Origin: Ruminiclostridium herbifermentans
GTDB lineage: Bacteria; Bacillota; Clostridia; Acetivibrionales; DSM-1351
DNA length: 64,000 nt
NCBI RefSeq assembly: GCF_005473905.2
Contig: NZ_CP061336.1
Coordinates: 2,100,501 to 2,164,500 of the forward strand
Reading direction: 5' to 3'
Below are positions 56,387 to 64,000 of the stretch, in pieces. The translations under genes and the position numbers were made by a program. The notes under the pieces are model-generated. The model did not search any database and had not been told where the DNA came from. It was given only the letters and a program-made list of their open reading frames with translations. The stretch's first letter is position 1; each line of letters begins with the position of its first letter.

Positions 56387-57036
56387 TGGATAAAATTAGA
56401 GTAATGATTGCGGATGACCATGCTATGGTTAGGCAAGGTCTAAAGACTATTATTGAACTAGAGGATGACATAGAGGTTGTATCTCAGGCAGCTAATGGAG
56501 AACAGGCAGTATTGCTTGCTAGGCAGGATAAACCTGATATAATTTTAATGGACATTAATATGCCTGTATTAAATGGTCTGCAAGCAATAAAAATTCTTAA
56601 GGAAGAAAATTGTGATTGTAAAATTATTGTACTAACCCTTCACCAAGATAGAGAATATTTGTTCAGAACTATACAACAAGGCTGTGAAGGCTATGTGTTA
56701 AAAGATGCGGAATCATCAGTATTAATAGAAGCAATTAGAAGTGTTTATCATGAAAAGACATATATTCAACCAAACATGACAGGTGAACTGGTTAAGGAGT
56801 TTAATAGGATAACACTTATTGAGCATGATAACTCTATTACAAAAAATCTTACAAATAGAGAAATAGAGGTTTTGAAATTAATTGCAGATGGATTAATAAA
56901 TAAAGAAATTGCAAAAAAACTATTTATTAGTGAAAAGACTGTAAAAAATCATATTTCCAACATATTCAAAAAGCTTGATGTAAATGATAGAACACAAGCA
57001 GCCATTTATGCATTTAAACATAATATTAAAACTTAG
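56386..57036 (+). CDS. degU: DegU-like NarL-family response regulator
   Basis: A 216-aa transcription regulator. The receiver domain has VMIADDHAMVRQGL and the phospho-acceptor Asp56 in IILMDINMP. The C-terminal LuxR helix-turn-helix is LTNREIEVLKLIADGLINKE, then KTVKNHISNIFKKL. The ATG overlaps the stop of the kinase by one base, so the two are translationally coupled. GAGGAGG sits inside the kinase end. Confidence 0.94.
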   Translation: MDKIRVMIADDHAMVRQGLKTIIELEDDIEVVSQAANGEQAVLLARQDKPDIILMDINMPVLNGLQAIKILKEENCDCKIIVLTLHQDREYLFRTIQQGCEGYVLKDAESSVLIEAIRSVYHEKTYIQPNMTGELVKEFNRITLIEHDNSITKNLTNREIEVLKLIADGLINKEIAKKLFISEKTVKNHISNIFKKLDVNDRTQAAIYAFKHNIKT

Positions 57037-57233
57037 AGATAATAAATAATATAGGATTATTGAGATTAACATAATATTAATATGTGTTTTTATGTCTAAA
57101 ATTAGAAATTAAGCTAAATGGTTGAACTTTACATATTTCATATTATATATTCAGATTGTATATATTCATAATAACCTGATGCAACCAATTTTAGCTTCAA
57201 GTCAATTAATTTATGTAAGGAGTCACATATTTA

Positions 57234-59156
57234 ATGAAAACCAATTTTACAAATTCTCTAATTAAATACTTAATTGAGAAATATAGTTTTAATTTAATAA
57301 ATACAAATGATGAAGCACTAGATTTTAGTAATGGTTCAGCAGGCTTAATAAAAAATTATCAAGGTACTACAGTATTTCTTGAAGTGATTGATGCAGATAG
57401 GTTTGATAATGTGCAATTGGCTCGAATTATGGAAAATTCATCTGCTATGCTAGATAGTATAAATGGCAGAAATGCATATGTATTAAAGCTATTTTTATTT
57501 GACAATGCACCTAATGATGAAGTGTTAGATATAATTGAAAAGAGTCAGATAGATAATATAACAGAAAAGAAATTTTTTAAGTGCATGTCAGTTGATATTT
57601 CAAATAAAATTGTTAGAAAGCATTATAATGAGCCAACTTTCGATGGAAATATCGTTAAAGCAATAAATAAATTTTTTGCAAAAAATCTACATGAAAAAGA
57701 GACATCAATAGAAGACATAAAAGAATTATTAGTGAAGAGGAGTAAAGATTTTCAAATTGAATTTAAGGCAAAAACACCTTGGGTTACTTATGTCCTAATA
57801 GCTGCAAATATATTGGTATGGCTCCTTTTGAGGATATTATCTTTTACAACAAATACAGAATATGTTAATCTTTTAGCTCCATTTGGTGCTAAAATAAATT
57901 TGTTTATATTAGAAGGGGAATATTGGAGATTTATTTCAGCAATGTTCTTACATTCAAACGAAGTACATCTGTTGTTAAATTGCTATTCACTTTATATGAT
58001 AGGAACTCAGATTGAAAGATTATTTGGGCATGTAAAAATGATTGTAATTTATTTCGTAGCAGGTCTAGTTGGTTCTATTGCAAGCTTTGCTTTTAATATT
58101 TATCCAGCAGTAGGAGCATCAGGTGCAATATTTGGACTACTAGGAGCAATGCTGTTTTTTGCAATAAAGAGACCTTCACTATTAAAAAGCAGTTTTGGTG
58201 CTAACTTGTTAACTATATTGGTAATAAACCTTGTCTATGGTGTTATGAATGAGAGAATAGACAACAGCGCACATCTTGGTGGGTTAGTTGGAGGCTTTTT
58301 AACTACTGGTGTGGTTTATACTGCTAAAGAAGAGACTTCTAAGGACAGGCTTGTTAGAATTGGCTCGCTAATATTGGTGTTTTTAGTAACGATTGGAGGG
58401 CTTTTTTACAGCTTTAACAATGAAAGTAATAGGCTTATTTCTCAAATTGTTTCTTTAGATAACTATTATGCTCAGAAAAATTATGCAGAAGCAGAAAAGA
58501 TTGCAGAACAAATACTTAATCAGGATTTTCAAGATGATGAATTAAGAATAAGTGTTTTGAAAATTTTAATAGAATCTGAAAATTCTCAAGATAAATATAA
58601 TGAGAGTGAAAAGCATGCGGAAGAGTTGTTGAAATATGATATTGATAATAATACCAAAATAAATGCTCTTTTTAGCGTAGTAAAATCAGAAAATATTCAA
58701 GGTAAACATAACGAGTGCGAAGAACATGCAGAAGAATTATTAAAAATGAATCCGCAAAATTCTAATATATTAATTGATACATTAGTGTTTCTTAGTGGTT
58801 CGGAGTTAGCTCAGGGTAAATATAACGAGAGCGAAGAGCATTCAGAACAATTATTAAAGCAAGAACTTGATACCGATAAAAAGTCACAGGTATTATGGAA
58901 CTTATCCTTATCAGAAGCTGCTCAGGGCAATCCTGTAAAATTTACTGAAGCTGAAGAACATGCAAACCAATTAATAGAATTAAGCCCGAAACATGGACAT
59001 TTTATTTTGGGCGCAATTTACTATAACACACAGGATGCTAAAAATTTAGATAAGGCAAAGGAACATCTTCAAAAAGCCAAAGAACTTGATTCTCCCAATA
59101 TGAATGCTATTAACAATATGCTTTCTGACATAGAAAATATACAGAAGAGTAAATAG
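57234..59156 (+). CDS. rhomboid-family protease with TPR-like C-terminus
   Basis: A 640-aa protein comparable to GluP/YqgP of Bacillus. It has an N-terminal soluble domain (1-180) and a rhomboid core (180-400) with the catalytic Ser296 in GASGAIFG and His347 in SAHLGG. The C-terminal tetratricopeptide-like region (about 410-635) has recurring KYNESEEHAEELLK units. It cleaves membrane proteins within the bilayer; GluP acts in membrane quality control and magnesium transport, and the same role here is inferred. AAGGAG precedes the ATG. Confidence 0.92.
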   Translation: MKTNFTNSLIKYLIEKYSFNLINTNDEALDFSNGSAGLIKNYQGTTVFLEVIDADRFDNVQLARIMENSSAMLDSINGRNAYVLKLFLFDNAPNDEVLDIIEKSQIDNITEKKFFKCMSVDISNKIVRKHYNEPTFDGNIVKAINKFFAKNLHEKETSIEDIKELLVKRSKDFQIEFKAKTPWVTYVLIAANILVWLLLRILSFTTNTEYVNLLAPFGAKINLFILEGEYWRFISAMFLHSNEVHLLLNCYSLYMIGTQIERLFGHVKMIVIYFVAGLVGSIASFAFNIYPAVGASGAIFGLLGAMLFFAIKRPSLLKSSFGANLLTILVINLVYGVMNERIDNSAHLGGLVGGFLTTGVVYTAKEETSKDRLVRIGSLILVFLVTIGGLFYSFNNESNRLISQIVSLDNYYAQKNYAEAEKIAEQILNQDFQDDELRISVLKILIESENSQDKYNESEKHAEELLKYDIDNNTKINALFSVVKSENIQGKHNECEEHAEELLKMNPQNSNILIDTLVFLSGSELAQGKYNESEEHSEQLLKQELDTDKKSQVLWNLSLSEAAQGNPVKFTEAEEHANQLIELSPKHGHFILGAIYYNTQDAKNLDKAKEHLQKAKELDSPNMNAINNMLSDIENIQKSK

Positions 59157-59175
59157 ATTCTATTTGAATAAATAT

Positions 59176-59216
59176 TACTCATGTCTTAAAATTGCTTAAG
59201 GCATGAGTTTTTTTAT
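59176..59216 (+). terminator. intrinsic terminator after the rhomboid gene
   Basis: ACTCATGTCTTAA pairs with CTTAAGGCATGAGT and is followed by seven T's. Confidence 0.88.
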
Positions 59217-59234
59217 TGAATTGTAGCTAATAGA

Positions 59235-59273
59235 TGGTTCAAAGCCTTTATCTATAATGACAAAGGCTTTGAA
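59235..59273. repeat. 13-bp perfect inverted repeat
   Basis: GTTCAAAGCCTTT and AAAGGCTTTGAAC flank a loop of about 13 bases, between the convergent ends of the rhomboid gene and pdxT. There is no T-run, so its role is unclear; it may help end the pdxST transcript. Confidence 0.65.
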
Positions 59274-59361
59274 CGCTTCTAGGATGTATGTTATTTTTGG
59301 TGAGGCTTAGCCTAAAACAAACATATAAACCAATTGATTGGGGGAGACTTTTCATTTAATA

Positions 59362-59940
59362 TTAACTTGCCTTAATCAAATCCACAAAATACTTATGAAA
59401 GCTTAAATCCTCTGTCAGTTCTGGATGGAAGGAGGTAGCTAGCATGTTTTCCTGCCTGCATGCTACAATTTTATCATTTACACGCAATAGAACCTTTACA
59501 TTGGGGGCTGCATTTACCACATATGGCGCTCGTATAAATACCAAAGGAATCTCATTGGCTGATAATTCTGGTAAATTCACTGTGGTGGAAAAACTGTCTA
59601 TTTGTCTTCCGTAGCCATTTCGCATAACTTCAATATCCATGACCTCCAAATGGCGTCTTTCATCGTTGCATAGCTTTTTTGCCAAGATTATCATTCCTGC
59701 ACAAGTTCCCCATACAGGCATTCCTGAAAGTATTCTGGATTTTAAGGTACTGGTTAGTTCAAAATCAGCTAAAAGCTTTCCAATAGCTGTACTTTCACCA
59801 CCAGGGATAATTAAAGCATCGACAGCTTCTATTTCATTTTTGTATTTAACTACAAGGGGCTTTACGTTTTCTAACTTGGCAAGTCTATCAACATGTTCAG
59901 AAACAGCACCTTGCAAGCCTAAAACACCTACTTTTTTCAT
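59362..59940 (-). CDS. pdxT: pyridoxal 5'-phosphate synthase glutaminase subunit
   Basis: Releases ammonia from glutamine and channels it to PdxS for PLP synthesis. The 192-aa class I amidotransferase has LGLQGAVSEH, IIPGGESTAI, the catalytic Cys in WGTCAGMIIL and the His/Glu pair in SFHPELTED. AAAGGA precedes the ATG at 59940. It follows pdxS by 116 bases in the same transcript. Confidence 0.96.
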   Translation of the reverse strand: MKKVGVLGLQGAVSEHVDRLAKLENVKPLVVKYKNEIEAVDALIIPGGESTAIGKLLADFELTSTLKSRILSGMPVWGTCAGMIILAKKLCNDERRHLEVMDIEVMRNGYGRQIDSFSTTVNLPELSANEIPLVFIRAPYVVNAAPNVKVLLRVNDKIVACRQENMLATSFHPELTEDLSFHKYFVDLIKAS

Positions 59941-60056
59941 AACAGATATTCCTTTATAAAAAATTTTTTTGGTTTTGGTTATTTATTTACCTTCTATAAC
60001 CTCAGAAGTTTACCAATACTTATAGTTTAAATATAGATATATCTATTTTAGATATA

Positions 60057-60935
60057 TTACCATCCTCTTGAAGCTAAAAGGCTATTGCCTGACAATTCTC
60101 TTATGTCCAATGAATCCATTGCAGTTCCTAATTCTTCCGATACTTCGGCAATAACTTGCGGGTCATTGTAATAAGTAGTGGCCTTAACAATTGCTGCAGC
60201 TCTTTTTATAGGATCAGAAGATTTAAAAATACCTGAGCCTACAAATACTCCGTCACAGCCCAGCTGCATCATAAGAGCTGCATCAGCAGGGGTTGCAATT
60301 CCACCAGCAGCGAAGTTGATTACAGGCAGCTTTCCATTTTCGTGAACATATAAAATCAGATCGTATGGAGCGCCCAATTCTTTTGCAATAGTCATTAATT
60401 CCTGTTTAGAAGCGCTTTGAACTTTTCTGATGTCAGCAGTTACTGTTCTCATATGTCTAACTGCTTCTACTACATTTCCAGTACCAGCTTCACCTTTAGT
60501 TCTTATCATTGAAGCACCTTCTCCGATTCTTCTTAAGGCTTCTCCTAAATTTTTGGCACCACAAACAAATGGAACTTTAAAGCTATGCTTGTCAATGTGA
60601 AATTCTTCATCAGCAGGAGTTAAAACTTCACTTTCATCTATGTAATCAATATTCAGGGCTTCTAAAACTTGAGCCTCAACAAAATGTCCTATTCTAACCT
60701 TTGCCATTACAGGAATTGATACAGCACTTTGAATTTCTTTTATCATCTTAGGGTCAGACATTCTTGCAACTCCACCCATTTTTCTAATGTCAGATGGAAC
60801 TCTTTCAAGAGCCATTACAGCTACAGCACCTGCTTTTTGAGCAATTTCTGCTTCTTTGGCATTTACAACATCCATTATTACTCCGCCTTTTAGCATTTGT
60901 GCGAGATTCTTATTTAATTCATATCTTTCAGACAT
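60057..60935 (-). CDS. pdxS: pyridoxal 5'-phosphate synthase lyase subunit
   Basis: Builds PLP from ribose 5-phosphate, glyceraldehyde 3-phosphate and ammonia. The 292-aa protein shows the highly conserved [34 protein letters not shown] (catalytic Lys), [10 protein letters not shown] and [20 protein letters not shown]. It is divergent from the pdxR-type regulator across 142 bases, the usual arrangement for control of B6 synthesis. Confidence 0.97.
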   Translation of the reverse strand: MSERYELNKNLAQMLKGGVIMDVVNAKEAEIAQKAGAVAVMALERVPSDIRKMGGVARMSDPKMIKEIQSAVSIPVMAKVRIGHFVEAQVLEALNIDYIDESEVLTPADEEFHIDKHSFKVPFVCGAKNLGEALRRIGEGASMIRTKGEAGTGNVVEAVRHMRTVTADIRKVQSASKQELMTIAKELGAPYDLILYVHENGKLPVINFAAGGIATPADAALMMQLGCDGVFVGSGIFKSSDPIKRAAAIVKATTYYNDPQVIAEVSEELGTAMDSLDIRELSGNSLLASRGW

Positions 60936-61026
60936 AGTTGGTCTCCTTTACATTATTAGAAATTTTTGTTATACTTAATTGTATCGTAACAGATTAGTAT
61001 CAAATCAAATTAATTTTGAATATTTT

Positions 61027-61044
61027 TACACATTATATAGTGTA
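61027..61044. promoter_or_regulatory. imperfect palindrome in the pdxS-pdxR intergenic region
   Basis: TACAC-ATTATATA-GTGTA lies between the divergent genes. Two GTATC words, about 14 bases apart, lie nearer pdxS (about 60980-61000). MocR-type PdxR regulators bind direct repeats in such regions, so these are candidate sites only. Confidence 0.35.
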
Positions 61045-61077
61045 TGTCAATATGATTTAATAAAATTGGAGGATAAA

Positions 61078-62502
61078 ATGATAAATGTATCGATACAATT
61101 TACTGAGTCGGGTCAGCCTAAGTATATGCAGTTATTTGATTATTTAAAGAAATTAATTGCTGAAGGTCAGTTAAAAACTGGGGAGAAGCTGCCTGCAATT
61201 AGAAGCTTTGCTGAGATGTTAGGGGTAAATAATGTCACTGTTATAAATGCTTATAAGCAGCTAGAAAATAATAAATATATTACTGCTAAAAAGGGAAGCG
61301 GCTATTATGTATCAGGTAGCAAATTGCATGAGGAAGAGTTATTTTCTTCAAGTGACATAGGTATATCAGATAAGACTTCTATAATCAATTTTGCAAGTGC
61401 AACGCCGCATCCTTCAATATTCCCGATAGAATCCTTTAAAGAATGTATAAATGAAGTTATAGAAAGGGATAAGGGCTTTGCTTTTGGATATCAAGATAGT
61501 AAAGGATTCAAACCACTTAGAAAATCTTTACTTACTTACTTGAATAATAAATATTCAATAAAAATGGAAAATGAAGATAATATTCAGATAGTATCAGGGT
61601 CACAGCAGGGAATAGATTTGATAGGAAAGGTGCTTATAAATTCAGGAGACTATGTAATTACAGAAAACCCAACTTATGATGGAGCAATAGCTGTTTTTAA
61701 ATCAAGAGGAGCAAGAGTAGTAAGAGTAAATCTTGAACAAGATGGAATAGATTTAATTGATTTGGAAAAGAAAATCAGGATATGTAAGCCAAAGCTAATT
61801 TATGTTATGACAAGCTTTCAAAATCCTACTACTATATCTTACAGTACTAATAAGCTGAAGGATTTGCTTGCACTTGCTCGAAAATATAATACTTATATTG
61901 TTGAAGATGATTCTATGTCGGATCTTTGCTACGAAAACAAAAGGTTGGAGACACTTAAGGCTTTAGATACAAAAAATGAATATGTCCTGTATTTGAAAAG
62001 CTTTTCAAAAATACTAATGCCAGGACTAAGAGTAGGTTGTATGGTAATTCCTGATTTGCTGATTAGTGATTTTACTAAAATAAAACATGCCAGTGATATT
62101 TCATCCTCTGGACTTATACAAAGGTCGCTAGAAAGATATTTTGAAACTGGAAAATGGGATGAGCATCAAAATTATATGCGAGAAATATATAAAGGCAAAT
62201 ATGAGTTTATGCTTAGCAGATTAGAAAAACTAAGTTCTTATGGCATTAAGTACAATAAGCCTAATGGGGGCTTGTATTTCTGGATTAGAGTGCCAAAATA
62301 TATGTCAGCCAGAGAAATATATGATGAGTGCAAAGCCAAAGGACTTTTACTAATACCTTCTAGTATTTTTTACGACATCAATAATGAAAATAGAGATAAT
62401 TATATAAGACTTAGTTTTGCATCATCTGATATTGAGCAGATAAGAGAAGGTATGACAATTTTAGAGAAATGTCTGGCAGAAAATCAAAAATGTACAAAAT
62501 AA
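61078..62502 (+). CDS. pdxR: MocR/GntR-type aminotransferase-like regulator, probable PdxR
   Basis: A 474-aa protein. The N-terminal GntR winged helix (about 5-75) has LKTGEKLPAIRSFAEMLGVN, and a fold-type I aminotransferase domain follows, with the PLP lysine in YLKSFSKILMPGLRVG. PdxR proteins sense PLP and switch pdxST. The divergent pdxST pair makes that role likely, although not proven. The ATG at 61078 follows GGAGG; the longer frame from 60979 would start inside the control region. Confidence 0.9.
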   Translation: MINVSIQFTESGQPKYMQLFDYLKKLIAEGQLKTGEKLPAIRSFAEMLGVNNVTVINAYKQLENNKYITAKKGSGYYVSGSKLHEEELFSSSDIGISDKTSIINFASATPHPSIFPIESFKECINEVIERDKGFAFGYQDSKGFKPLRKSLLTYLNNKYSIKMENEDNIQIVSGSQQGIDLIGKVLINSGDYVITENPTYDGAIAVFKSRGARVVRVNLEQDGIDLIDLEKKIRICKPKLIYVMTSFQNPTTISYSTNKLKDLLALARKYNTYIVEDDSMSDLCYENKRLETLKALDTKNEYVLYLKSFSKILMPGLRVGCMVIPDLLISDFTKIKHASDISSSGLIQRSLERYFETGKWDEHQNYMREIYKGKYEFMLSRLEKLSSYGIKYNKPNGGLYFWIRVPKYMSAREIYDECKAKGLLLIPSSIFYDINNENRDNYIRLSFASSDIEQIREGMTILEKCLAENQKCTK

Positions 62503-62510
62503 ATCAACAG

Positions 62511-62543
62511 TAAACTGCTTAAATAGTAACAATTTACGCAATA
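62511..62543. repeat. dispersed repeat family 2 (diverged copy after pdxR)
   Basis: TAAACTGCTTAAATAGTA, followed later by ACGCAATA, matches the left part of the copies at 33939 and 13493-13431. It adjoins the start of the gene remnant that follows. Confidence 0.55.
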
Positions 62544-62546
62544 ATA

Positions 62547-62827
62547 ATCATAAAATTTACACTATAAGTGTTTCTGACTACTACTTTGCTGATGTAGATT
62601 CAAACGGTGATGGAATTGCAGATACATCTGAGAACTGGATTGATGCAAATAACAATGGTATTTTTGAGGTGTCTAGTGTTACTAACGGAGTAAGAACACC
62701 TTTAATTACTGAACCTGACATGTTCTATGGCAGAATTGATGCTGGTGTCAAGTCAAGCACTGCGACAGGGCAAGCACAGATAATAAATAATTATTTAAAT
62801 AAGCTGCATAATATGAATACCCAATAG
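62547..62827 (+). pseudogene. C-terminal remnant of a secreted or surface protein
   Basis: An open frame without a start codon runs into a TAG at 62825-62827. It encodes VSDYYFADVDSNGDGIAD, then WIDANNNGIFEV, and ends in YLNKLHNMNTQ. The DVDSNGDGIAD stretch is a calcium-binding-type loop as in extracellular proteins. No ribosome binding site or signal peptide remains. The remnant starts right at a family 2 repeat, so the 5' part was probably lost in a rearrangement. Confidence 0.65.
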
Positions 62828-62859
62828 AAGTGGGTTATTATATATTGCAAATATAAAAT

Positions 62860-63366
62860 TCAGAAGTAATGTATTGGCTTGTATTTTTTAAAAAACCTAT
62901 TGTAACCATAGAACTTTTTAAAAATATTATGTGTTAATCCATAGTCAATTATCAGTGGAACATTATTTATAAGACCCCAACTAGAAACTCTGTATAGGTC
63001 GTTCCTGCTTAAGTTATTTTCATGTATGTCACTGATAATAAGCTTATCTTTGTAAAAAAGGGATTTGATGCTTTTTACACGATAATACCTTAAAACAGTA
63101 TTAATATTTTTTATTCTTTCTGCTTTTGGCATAATCAAAAAGCGATTATCTTCAGAAATATCTATTACTTCTGCAAAAAGAACGGATTTATGAGATAAAT
63201 AGGTTTTATGTTCAGCTTCATTTTGAAAAATTCCTCGGATGTCCTTAGCAATTTTAACAACAAAGCCATCGTTTAAATCATAGACTATCCTTGATGAGCC
63301 AATACCTAATCTGCTGTGCTTACCGTTTTTTATATTTAAAATTATTTTATTATAATCATAGCCCAT
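62860..63366 (-). CDS. miniature protein-kinase-fold protein
   Basis: A 168-aa protein with a compact kinase-like order of motifs: a Gly-rich loop GIGSSRIVYD (about 21-30), VVKIAK with Lys38, a helix Glu50 in QNEAEH, hinge-like FLIMPKA, catalytic-loop-like SDIHENNL (Asp113, Asn118) and a metal-site DYG at 141-143. It is far shorter than standard kinases, lacking most of the C-lobe. Activity and substrate are unknown. GAGAGAAT precedes the ATG at 63366. Confidence 0.6.
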   Translation of the reverse strand: MGYDYNKIILNIKNGKHSRLGIGSSRIVYDLNDGFVVKIAKDIRGIFQNEAEHKTYLSHKSVLFAEVIDISEDNRFLIMPKAERIKNINTVLRYYRVKSIKSLFYKDKLIISDIHENNLSRNDLYRVSSWGLINNVPLIIDYGLTHNIFKKFYGYNRFFKKYKPIHYF

Positions 63367-63535
63367 AATTCTCTCGTTTCAAGTTTAAATCACACTACAT
63401 AGTATTCATTTGGCTGGACTTATGTGAATTGCATTGTGAATTACATTATGTATGATAAAATAAGATGTATAAGGACTGCTTCATAGCTAGAAAGCTTGAG
63501 TAGGAATATATTTTATATGTAAAGGGTACAAAGAT

Positions 63536-63682
63536 ATGCTGGGTGATATAATTATATTAATCTTAGAAAGCTTAGGTTTTAGAATAGGTGAAAAGGTGAG
63601 AGTAAAAAAGGGGAGACTTAAAATACTACTTATACTTGTAATTGTATTAGCAATTGGGTTGGTAATTACTAATTTTAAATAA
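63536..63682 (+). CDS. tiny membrane protein (48 aa)
   Basis: The frame reads MLGDIIILILESLGFRIGEK, a basic stretch, then one hydrophobic helix (about 29-45) ending ITNFK. AAAGGG lies eleven bases before the ATG. It is plausible as a small membrane protein. Conservation would be needed to be sure, and the overlapping opposite-strand frame has no ribosome binding site. Confidence 0.45.
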   Translation: MLGDIIILILESLGFRIGEKVRVKKGRLKILLILVIVLAIGLVITNFK

Positions 63683-63710
63683 GACATGTATTGTTTTTAG
63701 ATGAACCACC

Positions 63711-63739
63711 TTGACGAAAATATTTCGTTGATGTATTAT
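63711..63739 (+). promoter_or_regulatory. sigma-A promoter of the T-box transcript
   Basis: TTGACG (63711-63716), a 17-base spacer and TATTAT (63734-63739). The T-box begins about 65 bases further on. Confidence 0.65.
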
Positions 63740-63805
63740 AAATAGTAATTGTGATGAAAATTTCCATATTTAATGGGAAGAATTAATAAATAAATATGTT
63801 AATAA

Positions 63806-64000
63806 TGATGATTGGAAAGAGTAAAAAACAGTTGGCTTCAAAGAGAGTGAGAGTTTGGTGAAATCTCATAAGTTCAAGTTTTTGAAAATCATCCATGAAT
63901 TGCAGCCTGAAATTTTATTAGTGTAAGGTGTGCCGGTTAATAAGCCGTTATATAATGAAGTGATTGTGTATATGCTTTAGTAGTTGGATTGTAAGCTTTA
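63806..64000 (+). promoter_or_regulatory. T-box leader riboswitch, cut by the window edge
   Basis: Stem I hallmarks are readable in order: GGAAAGAGTA (K-turn and AGUA side of the specifier loop), AAGAGAGTGAGAGTTTGGTG then AAATCTC, GAAAATCATCCATGAATTGC and CAGCCTGAA before the specifier region. A later CCGGTTAATAAGCCGTTA resembles the stem II/III part. T-boxes sense uncharged tRNA and control synthetase or amino-acid genes. The antiterminator (GGTGG motif) and the gene lie beyond the window. The specifier codon is uncertain; ATT just after CTGAA is one reading. Confidence 0.85.

Noticed and set aside
63487-63687. 66-residue leftward open frame
   Set aside because: It is opposite a small rightward frame with a better ribosome binding site, and its own start has none.

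Overview
This window is low-GC, AT-rich DNA typical of an anaerobic, spore-forming Firmicute of class Clostridia. The evidence for this is strong GGAGG ribosome binding sites, a SpoIIIE/FtsK translocase, Spo0A-box-like sites, a PyrR attenuator, a T-box leader, a DegS/DegU pair, rubrerythrin and the ylmE-sepF-ylmG-ylmH-divIVA cell-division cluster. A family 39 glycosidase, glgC and calcium-loop motifs would suit a plant-polysaccharide-degrading relative of Ruminiclostridium or Acetivibrio, but the species is inferred, not shown.

Layout. 0.1-7.1 kb: a pseudouridine synthase facing left, then a PLP-dependent lyase, a HlyD-like membrane protein and the division cluster. 7.6-24.2 kb: a HEAT-like protein facing left, then ftsK, a TPR membrane protein, a decayed gene, ygiQ, folD, rny-ymdB, pgeF, an orphan peptide-binding lipoprotein and lspA. 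24.3-38.3 kb: an rluD-like gene and a near-complete de novo pyrimidine pathway (pyrR-pyrB-pyrC-pyrF-carA-carB, then pyrK-pyrD, then a divergent orotate phosphoribosyltransferase-like gene) headed by a readable PyrR-binding attenuator. 38.6-47.2 kb: glgC, a DUF1287 protein, ybaK, a lipoprotein, a long non-coding tandem-repeat region, a GGDEF-EAL protein and an Mrp-NifX fusion. 47.4-54.1 kb: an orphan AAA ATPase, a GH39 enzyme, rubrerythrin, a PAP2 phosphatase, a cyclase-family hydrolase and a hypothetical protein. 54.5-59.2 kb: two identical tRNA-Lys genes with a consensus promoter, degS-degU and a rhomboid-TPR protein. 59.4-64.0 kb: pdxST with divergent pdxR, a remnant of a secreted protein, a miniature kinase-fold protein, a tiny membrane protein and, at the right edge, a promoter and T-box leader whose gene lies outside the window.

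Working together: PyrR senses UMP and controls the pyr genes by attenuation. PdxR faces pdxST, the vitamin B6 synthesis pair. Most of the window is ordinary housekeeping.

The least-explained structures are non-coding. They are a ten-unit, ~78-bp degenerate tandem array (42912-43690) preceded by a promoter with Spo0A-box-like sites and followed by the GGDEF-EAL gene, and two families of short dispersed repeats in intergenic gaps, one with terminal inverted repeats. One repeat-rich gap splits the pyr genes. rny appears to begin at a non-canonical ATA codon.
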